Shown piece after piece: positions 10,993-18,263 of a DNA stretch of 64,000 bases. The stretch comes from Streptomyces sp. SN-593. Its GTDB lineage: Bacteria > Actinomycetota > Actinomycetes > Streptomycetales > Streptomycetaceae. A program made the position numbers and the translations under genes. The stretch spans positions 6,638,001 to 6,702,000 of the forward strand of contig NZ_AP018365.1 of NCBI RefSeq assembly GCF_016756395.1, in the 5' to 3' direction. The notes beneath the pieces are model-generated. The model worked only from the letters and a program-made list of their open reading frames with translations, searched no databases and was not told the DNA's origin. Every line of letters starts with the position of its first letter. Position 1 is the stretch's first letter.

Positions 10993-11042
10993 TCCGGTGC
11001 CCCGCACCCACCAAAACCCCGCTGCCGGGGCGGGGCGCCGGA
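10993..11042 (+). terminator. Intercistronic hairpin between xylF and xylG
   Basis: Arms 10993-11005 (TCCGGTGCCCCGC) and 11030-11042 (GCGGGGCGCCGGA) pair over 13 bp with one mismatch, with a 24-nt loop that can pair further. It is probably a partial terminator or mRNA-stability element, since xylG and xylH follow on the same strand. Confidence 0.6.
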
Positions 11043-11195
11043 CGGAAGCACGACGGGTCCCGGGACCTGTGGGGGAACGGGTACCCACCCGTCCCCGGTA
11101 AGCCTTGCAAACCTGTGCGCTCAGCACTTCTTCCGCGGGCTGTAGACCCAGCCCGCGGCATCCCCGCCGGTCAGGCGGCGAAGGAGATGGTTCAC

Positions 11196-11975
11196 GTGTC
11201 CGCTACGCCCGTGTTGGCGTTGCGCGGAGTCTCCAAGCGATTCGGTGCGGTACAAGCCCTCACCGACGTCGAACTGGAGGTCCACGCCGGAGAAGTGGTC
11301 GCCCTCGTGGGTGACAACGGTGCCGGCAAGTCCACCTTGGTCAAGACGATCGCAGGCGTCCACCCGATCGACGAGGGCGTCATCGAGTGGGAGGGCCGCG
11401 GCGTCAGCATCAGCCGCCCGCAGGACGCCCAGCAGCTCGGTGTCGCCACCGTCTACCAGGACCTCGCCCTGTGCGACAACCTCGACGTGGTCGGCAACCT
11501 GTTCCTCGGCCGGGAGCTGCTGCGGTTCGGCAGCCTCGACGAGGTGACGATGGAGAAGCGCTCCCGCGAGCTGCTGAACACCCTGTCCATCCGCATCCCC
11601 AGTGTCCGCATCCCGATCGCGAGCCTCTCCGGCGGTCAGCGCCAGGTGGTCGCGATCGCGCGCGCCCTGATCGGCGAGCCGAAGGTCGTCATCCTCGACG
11701 AACCGACCGCCGCCCTCGGCGTGGAGCAGACCGCCCAGGTGCTCGACCTCGTCGAGCGGCTGCGCGAGCGCGGCCTCGGCGTCATTCTGATCAGCCACAA
11801 CATGGCAGATGTGACGGCCGTCGCGGACACCGTCCACGTGCTGCGGCTGGGCCGGAACAACGGTTCCTTCCCGGTGAAGAGCACCACGAACGAGCAGATC
11901 ATCGCCGCGATCACCGGCGCCACGGACAACGCCGTGACCCGTCGGCAGTCGCGCAGCGCGGAGGCGGCCAAGTGA
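11196..11975 (+). CDS. xylG: Xylose-type ABC transporter ATP-binding protein (single ABC domain)
   Basis: This is a cytoplasmic ATPase of 259 residues. The Walker A motif is GDNGAGKST (Lys45), followed by signature LSGGQRQ, Walker B VVILDEPTAAL and an H-loop in LISHN. It has one ABC domain, whereas enteric XylG/RbsA proteins have two in about 500 residues, so this one probably works as a homodimer. I chose the GTG at 11196 because AAGGAG at 11181-11186 gives 9-bp spacing; the ATG at 11187 abuts that site. The stop overlaps the xylH GTG (GTGA), implying translational coupling. Confidence 0.9.
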   Translation: MSATPVLALRGVSKRFGAVQALTDVELEVHAGEVVALVGDNGAGKSTLVKTIAGVHPIDEGVIEWEGRGVSISRPQDAQQLGVATVYQDLALCDNLDVVGNLFLGRELLRFGSLDEVTMEKRSRELLNTLSIRIPSVRIPIASLSGGQRQVVAIARALIGEPKVVILDEPTAALGVEQTAQVLDLVERLRERGLGVILISHNMADVTAVADTVHVLRLGRNNGSFPVKSTTNEQIIAAITGATDNAVTRRQSRSAEAAK

Positions 11976-13276
11976 GCGACAAGACGACCATCGACACGTC
12001 GAAGGCCGGCGACCAGCCGCCTTCCGAGGAAGTCCCGCCCCCCGCGGTGGCCGCGGTCGACCCCCGCCTGCTGGTCCGCGAACAGGGCCTGAAGGGCTAC
12101 GTCACCGAGTTCCAGCGCCGCCTCAAGGGCGGCGAGCTGGGCTCGCTGCCGGTCATCGTGGCCCTGATCGTCATCTGGGCGATCTTCCAGAGCAAGGACA
12201 GCCTGTTCCTCAGCTCGACCAACATGGTCAACATCAGCTACTTCGTGGCGGGCACCGGCATGCTCGCCATCGGGCTGGTGTTCGTGCTGCTGCTCGGTGA
12301 GATCGACCTGTCGGTGGCCTCGGTCAGCGGCCTGATCTCCGCGCTGTTCGCGGTGTTCACCACCACGCACGGCATGAACATGTGGCTGGCGTTCCTGCTG
12401 GCCGTGCTGATCGGCATCGGCATCGGCGCCGTGCACGGCATCTTCTTCGCGAAGGTCGGCGTGCCCGCCTTCGTCGTCACCCTGGCCGGCTTCCTCGGCT
12501 GGAACGGCCTGATGCTGTGGGTGCTGGGCGACACCGGCAGCCTCTCGATCGCCGACAAGGGCCCGATGCACCTGCTCGGCCAGACGTCCTTCTTCATGGA
12601 CCAGGACATCGCCGGCGCCTACATCCTGGCCACCGTCGGTGTCGCGGCGCTGCTGATCGGCTCGTTCGTGGAGCAGGGCCGCCGCCGCAAGGCCGGCGTC
12701 CCGTTCCGCCCGACCAGCGAGATCGTGGCCCGCGCGGTGCTGCTGGCGATCGTCGGCTACGTGGTCGCGTTCGTGCTCAACAAGACCGCCGGCGTGCCGA
12801 ACGCCCTCGTGGTCTTCCTGGTCGCGCTGATCATCTGCGACTTCGTGCTGCGCCGGACCACCTTCGGCCGCAAGGTCTTCGCGCTCGGCGGCAGCATCGA
12901 GGCCTCCCGGCGTGCCGGTATCAACGTGGACCTGGTCCGGATCGCGGTCTTCGCGATCGCCGGCGGCTTCGCGGCCCTCGGCGGTCTCTTCCTCGCCGCC
13001 CAGACCCAGACCGCGACGCTCCAGGCGGGCAGCGGCAACACGCTGATGCTGGCCATCGCCGCGGCCGTCATCGGCGGCACCAGCCTCTTCGGCGGGCGCG
13101 GCCGCGTCTGGTCGGCCCTCCTCGGCGGCCTGGTCATCCAGTCCATCACCACCGGCCTGGACCTGCTGAACATGAACACCTCGATCCAGTACATGATCAC
13201 CGGCGGCGTGCTGCTCGCCGCGGTCGTGGTGGACTCGGTGTCCCGCAGGACCCAGCGGACGTCCGGTCGCGCCTAG
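11972..13276 (+). CDS. xylH: Xylose-type ABC transporter permease
   Basis: This 434-residue membrane protein of the BPD_transp_2 (RbsC/XylH) family has a hydrophilic N-terminal tail of about 55 residues and then about ten hydrophobic segments. The conserved GEIDLSVASVSGL stretch (about residue 110) and the glycine-rich GGTSLFGGRGRVWSALLGGL stretch near the C-terminus are typical. The GTG start overlaps the xylG stop by 4 bp. It ends the xylFGH operon and is followed by a very strong hairpin. Confidence 0.92.
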   Translation: MSDKTTIDTSKAGDQPPSEEVPPPAVAAVDPRLLVREQGLKGYVTEFQRRLKGGELGSLPVIVALIVIWAIFQSKDSLFLSSTNMVNISYFVAGTGMLAIGLVFVLLLGEIDLSVASVSGLISALFAVFTTTHGMNMWLAFLLAVLIGIGIGAVHGIFFAKVGVPAFVVTLAGFLGWNGLMLWVLGDTGSLSIADKGPMHLLGQTSFFMDQDIAGAYILATVGVAALLIGSFVEQGRRRKAGVPFRPTSEIVARAVLLAIVGYVVAFVLNKTAGVPNALVVFLVALIICDFVLRRTTFGRKVFALGGSIEASRRAGINVDLVRIAVFAIAGGFAALGGLFLAAQTQTATLQAGSGNTLMLAIAAAVIGGTSLFGGRGRVWSALLGGLVIQSITTGLDLLNMNTSIQYMITGGVLLAAVVVDSVSRRTQRTSGRA

Positions 13277-13284
13277 CGTCCGGC

Positions 13285-13359
13285 CGTACCACCACGAGGC
13301 ACCCCGCGCCGGGTGCGTCCGGGCACCCGCCCGGACGCACCCGGCGTTCTCGTGGTACG
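13285..13359 (+). terminator. Strong terminator after xylH
   Basis: A perfect 18-bp GC-rich stem pairs 13307-13324 with 13329-13346 around a 4-nt loop. It is flanked by a second partial stem, CGTACCACCACGAG at 13285-13298 with CTCGTGGTACG at 13349-13359. Confidence 0.85.
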
Positions 13360-13433
13360 GCTGTGGTACTCGCGGGACCACGGCCGGTGACATATCTCGC
13401 ACGGGTCGCCGGACGCTCCGCTATCCGGAACAT

Positions 13434-13439
13434 TAGACT
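13434..13439 (+). promoter_or_regulatory. Candidate -10 box of dxs
   Basis: TAGACT matches the TAnnnT form and lies 61 bp before the dxs start, beyond the xylH terminator. No convincing -35 is visible. Confidence 0.35.
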
Positions 13440-13500
13440 CGCTGGAGGCCAGATCGGCCCGCCGCGACGGACAAGTGCGCGCTAGGAAGAGGAGGCACGG

Positions 13501-15459
13501 GTGGCACTGCTGACCCGTATCAACGGACCCCGCGACCTGGACCGGCTCAGCCCGCAGCAACTGGTCGAACTCGCCGAGGAGATCAGGGACTTCCTCGTCG
13601 ACGCGGTCTCCAAGACCGGCGGCCACCTCGGCCCGAACCTCGGCGTGGTCGAGTTGACCGTCGCGCTGCACCGGGTCTTCCACTCGCCCGCCGACCGGGT
13701 GCTGTTCGACACCGGCCACCAGGCGTACGTGCACAAGCTGCTCACCGGCCGTCAGGACTTCGCCAGGCTCAAGGGCACCGGCGGCCTGTCCGGGTACCCC
13801 TCGCGGGCGGAGTCCGAGCACGACGTGATCGAGAACAGCCACGCCTCCACGGTGCTCGGCTGGGCCGACGGCCTGGCCAAGGCGAACGAACTGCTCGGCC
13901 GGGACGACCGGGTGGTCGCCGTGATCGGCGACGGCGCGCTGACCGGCGGCATGGCCTGGGAGGCGCTGAACAACATCGCCGCCGCCAAGCACCGCCCGCT
14001 GGTGATCGTGGTCAACGACAACGAGTGGTCCTACTCGCCGACCATCGGCGGCCTGGCCAACCACCTCGCCACCCTGCGCACCACCGACGGGTACGAGCAG
14101 TTCCTCGCCCGCACCAAGGAGGTGCTGGAGCGCACCCCGCTGATCGGCCGGCCGCTCTACGAGACGCTGCACGGCGCGAAGAAGGGCCTGAAGGACTTCG
14201 TCACCCCGCAGGGCATGTTCGAGGACCTGGGGCTGAAGTACGTCGGCCCGATCGACGGCCACGACATCGAGGCGGTGGAGTCCGCGCTGCAACGCGCCAA
14301 GCGCTTCCGCGGCCCGGTCATCGTGCACTGCATCACCGAGAAGGGCCGCGGCTACACCCCGGCCGAGCGCGACGAGACCGACCGCTTCCACGGCATCGGC
14401 CCGATCCACCCCGACACCGGGCTGCCGGTCTCGGCCGGCGGCGCCGACTGGACCTCGGTCTTCGGTGACGAGATGCTCGAACTCGGCAAGGAGCGCGAGG
14501 ACATCGTCGCCATCACCGCGGCCATGCTGCACCCGGTGGGGCTGACGAAGTTCGCCAAGGCGTTCCCCGAGCGGGTCTACGACGTCGGCATCGCCGAGCA
14601 GCACGCCGCGACCTCGGCCGCGGGCCTGGCCACCGGCGGCCTGCACCCGGTCTTCGCCGTCTACGCCACGTTCCTCAACCGCGCCTTCGACCAGGTGCTG
14701 ATGGACGTCGCCCTGCACAGGTGCGGCGTGACCTTCGTCCTGGACCGCGCCGGCGTCACCGGCAGCGACGGCGCCTCGCACAACGGCATGTGGGACATGT
14801 CCATCCTCCAGGTCGTGCCCGGCCTGCGGATCGCCGCGCCGCGCGACGCCGACCAGGTCCGCGCCCAACTGCGCGAGGCCGTCGAGGTCGACGACGCGCC
14901 GACGGTGGTGCGCTACTCCAAGGGCGCGGTCGGCCCCGCGGTCGCCGCGGTCGGCCGGATCGGCGGCATGGACCTGCTGCGCGCGCCCGCCGAGGGCGCC
15001 GAGCACCCCGACGTGCTGCTGGTGTCGGTCGGCGCGCTCGCCCCGATGTGCCTGGAGATCGCCACGCTGCTCGACGCGCAGGGCATCACCTCCACCGTGG
15101 TGGACCCGCGCTGGGTCAAGCCGGTCGACCCGGAGCTGCCGGTACTGGCCGCCCGGCACCGGGTGGTCGTCACCGTCGAGGACAACGGCCGGGTCGGCGG
15201 CGTCGGTTCGACGATCGCGCAGGCGCTGCGCGACGCCGAGGTGGACGTCCCGCTGCGCGACTTCGGCATCCCGCCGCGGTTCCTCGCGCACGGCTCGCGG
15301 GGGGACGTGCTGGCCGCCATTGGGCTCACCGCGCCGGACATCGCGCGCCAGGTGACCGGCGTGGTCGCCCGCCTCGACGGGCGGTTCGCCGACGAGGCGG
15401 ACGGCACGGCGCCGGTCGAGTCCGCGGTCGAGACCGCGGACGAGGTCAGCCGGGACTGA
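13501..15459 (+). CDS. dxs: 1-deoxy-D-xylulose-5-phosphate synthase
   Basis: This TPP-dependent enzyme condenses pyruvate with glyceraldehyde-3-phosphate, the first step of the MEP isoprenoid pathway; it also feeds thiamine and pyridoxal synthesis in many bacteria. The 652-residue protein has the N-terminal transketolase domain with the TPP motif GDGALTGGMAWEALNN (near residue 143), a central pyrimidine-binding domain (GIAEQHAATSAAG) and the C-terminal transketolase domain. The GTG start follows GGAGG at 13491-13495. It is monocistronic here, not next to other isoprenoid genes, and corresponds in position to SCO6013, one of two dxs copies in S. coelicolor. Whether a second copy exists in this genome cannot be seen. 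Confidence 0.95.
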   Translation: MALLTRINGPRDLDRLSPQQLVELAEEIRDFLVDAVSKTGGHLGPNLGVVELTVALHRVFHSPADRVLFDTGHQAYVHKLLTGRQDFARLKGTGGLSGYPSRAESEHDVIENSHASTVLGWADGLAKANELLGRDDRVVAVIGDGALTGGMAWEALNNIAAAKHRPLVIVVNDNEWSYSPTIGGLANHLATLRTTDGYEQFLARTKEVLERTPLIGRPLYETLHGAKKGLKDFVTPQGMFEDLGLKYVGPIDGHDIEAVESALQRAKRFRGPVIVHCITEKGRGYTPAERDETDRFHGIGPIHPDTGLPVSAGGADWTSVFGDEMLELGKEREDIVAITAAMLHPVGLTKFAKAFPERVYDVGIAEQHAATSAAGLATGGLHPVFAVYATFLNRAFDQVLMDVALHRCGVTFVLDRAGVTGSDGASHNGMWDMSILQVVPGLRIAAPRDADQVRAQLREAVEVDDAPTVVRYSKGAVGPAVAAVGRIGGMDLLRAPAEGAEHPDVLLVSVGALAPMCLEIATLLDAQGITSTVVDPRWVKPVDPELPVLAARHRVVVTVEDNGRVGGVGSTIAQALRDAEVDVPLRDFGIPPRFLAHGSRGDVLAAIGLTAPDIARQVTGVVARLDGRFADEADGTAPVESAVETADEVSRD

Positions 15460-15674
15460 GCCGCGGCGCCGGCGGGCGGCGGCACGGATCCGCCGCAGGC
15501 CGCCGCACGCGCCCCGCACACGTACCAGGGGGTTCACCCGCATGGGTGGACCCCCTGCGCCGTGGAGGGATGTGTAGGCGCGCCTGAACGGGTGAGGCGA
15601 CCCCACCGGAGTGGAGTACCAGCACCGCACCGGGAACGGCCGGGGCGGCGCAGCGATCCGATGGAGGTGCGCCT

Positions 15675-17183
15675 GTGGACCTGGGCACGCGAGAGGTGAC
15701 GTCGACCCCACGGCGGCAGGGGGTGTTCCGCGCCAAGACGATCGAGGAGTCCATCGCCGACACGGAGGACCCCGAGCACGGCCTGCGCAAGGAACTGTCG
15801 GCGCTCGACCTGATCGTCTACGGCGTCGGCGTGATCGTCGGCACCGGCATCTTCGTGGTGACCGGCGCGGTGGCCAAGCAGTACGCGGGTCCGGCCATCG
15901 CCCTGTCCTTCGTCGCCTCGGCGGTCGTCTGCGGCCTGGCGGCACTGTGCTACGCCGAGTTCGCCTCCACCGTGCCGGTGGCCGGCTCGGCGTACACCTT
16001 CAGCTACGCCTCCATCGGGGAACTGCCGGCCTGGATCATCGGCTGGGACCTGGTGCTGGAACTGGCGCTCGGCGCGGGCGTGGTGGCCGGCGGCTGGTCC
16101 GGCTACGTCACCAACCTGCTCGACAACGCGGGCATCAGCGTGCCGGACCAGCTCAGCCACCAGGGCGGCCACCACGGCTTCGACATCCTGGCCGCCGCCC
16201 TGGTGCTGGTGCTCACCGGCATCGTGATGGCCGGCATGAAGCTGTCGGCCCGCGTCACCGGCCTGGTGGTCGCGATCAAGGTCACCGTGGTGCTGCTGGT
16301 GATCTTCGCCGGGCTCTTCTACGTCACCGGCAGCAACTACACGCCGTTCCTGCCGCACTCCCAGCCGAACACCGGCACCGGGTCGTCCCTGCACGCGCCG
16401 CTGGTGCAGGCGATGTTCGGCTTCACCCCGTCGTCGTTCGGCGTGATGGGGATCTTCTCCGGCGCCGCGGTGGTCTTCTTCGCCTTCATCGGCTTCGACA
16501 TCGTGGCGACCGCCGCCGAGGAGACCCGTCACCCGCAGCGGGACCTGCCGCGCGGCATCTTCGGCTCGCTGGTGGTGTGCACCGTGCTCTACGTCGCGGT
16601 GTCGCTGGTGGTCACCGGCATGCAGAAGTACTCGTCGCTGGACACCGACGCCCCGCTGGCCAAGGCGTTCAAGGCGGTGGGGGCGCCCTTCTGGTCCGGC
16701 CTGATCAGCTTCGGCGCCGCGGTCGGCCTGACCTCGGTGGTGATGATCCTGCTGCTGGGCCAGACCCGGGTGTTCTTCGCGATGAGCCGGGACGGCCTGC
16801 TGCCGCGCGCCTTCTCCCGGGTCCACCCGCGCTACGGCACCCCGTACCGCACCACGGTGCTGCTCGGCGTGATCGTCGCGCTGATCGCCGGCTTCTTCAC
16901 CGTCGGACAGTTGGAGGAGATGGTGAACATCGGCACGCTCTTCGCGTTCGTCGTCGTCGCCGTCGGCGTGATCGTGCTGCGGCGCACCCGGCCGGAACTG
17001 GAGCGCGCGTTCCGGGCCCCGTGGGTGCCGGTGCTGCCGGTGCTGTCGGTCTGCGCGTCGCTCTGGCTGATGATCAACCTCAGCGTCGAGACCTGGCTGC
17101 GGTTCGCCGGATGGATGGTGCTGGGCTTCCTGATCTACTTCGGCTACGGCCGTAGCCACAGCCGGCTCGCCGGCCGCGACTGA
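15675..17183 (+). CDS. APC-family amino-acid permease (cationic amino-acid transporter type)
   Basis: This 502-residue integral membrane transporter of the APC superfamily, CAT/YfnA-like branch, has about 12 transmembrane helices. The helix-1 substrate motif GVIVGTGIFVVTG is clear (about residues 50-63), followed by the family signature PVAGSAYTFSYASIGELPAWIIGW. A GFDIVATAAEETRHPQRDLP loop matches CAT-type permeases. The GTG at 15675 has GGAGG at 15663-15667 with 7-bp spacing. The substrate is probably a cationic or neutral amino acid taken up by proton symport, but the sequence does not decide this. A hairpin follows at 17209. Confidence 0.88.
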   Translation: MDLGTREVTSTPRRQGVFRAKTIEESIADTEDPEHGLRKELSALDLIVYGVGVIVGTGIFVVTGAVAKQYAGPAIALSFVASAVVCGLAALCYAEFASTVPVAGSAYTFSYASIGELPAWIIGWDLVLELALGAGVVAGGWSGYVTNLLDNAGISVPDQLSHQGGHHGFDILAAALVLVLTGIVMAGMKLSARVTGLVVAIKVTVVLLVIFAGLFYVTGSNYTPFLPHSQPNTGTGSSLHAPLVQAMFGFTPSSFGVMGIFSGAAVVFFAFIGFDIVATAAEETRHPQRDLPRGIFGSLVVCTVLYVAVSLVVTGMQKYSSLDTDAPLAKAFKAVGAPFWSGLISFGAAVGLTSVVMILLLGQTRVFFAMSRDGLLPRAFSRVHPRYGTPYRTTVLLGVIVALIAGFFTVGQLEEMVNIGTLFAFVVVAVGVIVLRRTRPELERAFRAPWVPVLPVLSVCASLWLMINLSVETWLRFAGWMVLGFLIYFGYGRSHSRLAGRD

Positions 17184-17208
17184 CCGCCCCGCGCGCTCGC
17201 CCGGGCCC

Positions 17209-17251
17209 GCCGCGGCCCGCCTGCCACCCGTTTTCCGGGGCGGGCCGCGGC
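17209..17251 (+). terminator. Terminator of the APC permease
   Basis: A perfect 13-bp stem, GCCGCGGCCCGCC (17209-17221) with GGCGGGCCGCGGC (17239-17251), has a 17-nt loop containing TTTT. Confidence 0.7.
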
Positions 17252-17302
17252 GGTGGTAGAAATGCGCGAGAGCAGTGCGGGACGATCGAGGTGGCGTGAG
17301 GC

Positions 17303-18166
17303 ATGACGGAGTCCAAGGGACCCGGCAAGGGCGGCGCGGCGACGCCGGCTAAGAAGAAGCGGAAGGGCCCGCTCGCCAAGATACGGCCGTACGCGGTCGG
17401 CATCATGGCGGTGGTCGTGGTCTTCGGCGGCTCGGCGCTGATCGGCGCGCACGTGCGGGCCTCCAAGGACGACAAGGTCTCGGCGCCGACCGGTGCGGTC
17501 GGCCCCGCGGTGGTGCCGACCGGCCCGGTGAGCCTGAGCAGCACCGCCAGCCCCACCCCGACGGCGACCAGCGGCCCCAACCTCCAGGTGGCGGTGCGCC
17601 CGGCGGTGCCGGTCACCATCACCGTCTACGAGGACCTGCGCAGCCCCGACTCCAAGGCGTTCGCCCAGGAGTACGAGGACGTGCTGCGCCAGATGCTGAC
17701 CACCGGCCAGGTGCAGATCCACTACCAGCTCGTCACCGCCTCGGACCGCACCTACGGCGGCACCAGCTCGCAGTACGCCGCCAACGCCGCCGCCTGTGCG
17801 CAGGACCAGGGCCGCTTCACGCAGTTCGTGCAGGAGGTCTGGGACCACCAGCCCGACCCGCACAGCACGAGCCTCGGCGACGAGAAGCTGATCAAGTCGC
17901 TGGCGCACAAGGCCAAGAAGATCAAGATGGCCACCTTCGAGCCGTGCATCGAGCAGGGCGACCACACCGGCTGGGTGATCAAGTCCCAGGCGGACTTCGC
18001 GCACTCCGCGCTGGGCGGCGTGCCCGCGCTGGAGGTCAACGGCAAGCAGGTCAAGGACGTGCGCAGCTCGCTCACCCCGGCCAAGCTGCGCAGCATGGTG
18101 AACAAGGAGGCCAAGCGCGTGATCGCCGTGCAGGCCACCCCGACCGCCTCGCCCACCCTGAGCTGA
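17303..18166 (+). CDS. Membrane-anchored thioredoxin-fold (DsbA-like) protein lacking CxxC
   Basis: This 287-residue protein has a basic N-terminus, one transmembrane helix at about residues 27-50, a Ser/Thr/Pro/Ala-rich linker (about 51-95), then a Thioredoxin_4/DsbA-like domain outside the cell. The strand VPVTITVYEDLRSPDSKAF aligns with the active-site region of DsbA-like proteins, but the CxxC is replaced by LRSPDS. Only two cysteines are visible, in the AAACAQ and FEPCIE contexts. The cis-proline region GGVPALEVNG is conserved. It may be a redox-inactive scaffold or chaperone rather than an oxidoreductase (inference). It lies between two terminators and is probably monocistronic. Confidence 0.8.
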   Translation: MTESKGPGKGGAATPAKKKRKGPLAKIRPYAVGIMAVVVVFGGSALIGAHVRASKDDKVSAPTGAVGPAVVPTGPVSLSSTASPTPTATSGPNLQVAVRPAVPVTITVYEDLRSPDSKAFAQEYEDVLRQMLTTGQVQIHYQLVTASDRTYGGTSSQYAANAAACAQDQGRFTQFVQEVWDHQPDPHSTSLGDEKLIKSLAHKAKKIKMATFEPCIEQGDHTGWVIKSQADFAHSALGGVPALEVNGKQVKDVRSSLTPAKLRSMVNKEAKRVIAVQATPTASPTLS

Positions 18167-18200
18167 CGCCGTGTGAGTTGCCGGCGTCCCGGCGCCCGAC

Positions 18201-18251
18201 ACGACCGTGCCCGGTCGCCACCCTGGAGGGGTGGCGGCCGGGCACGGTCGT
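18201..18251. terminator. Bidirectional terminator between the thioredoxin-fold gene and fadB
   Basis: A 23-bp stem with one mismatch, 18201-18223 with 18229-18251, has a 5-nt loop and lies in the short gap between two convergent genes (stops at 18166 and 18264). Confidence 0.9.
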
Positions 18252-18263
18252 CATGGGGGTTCG

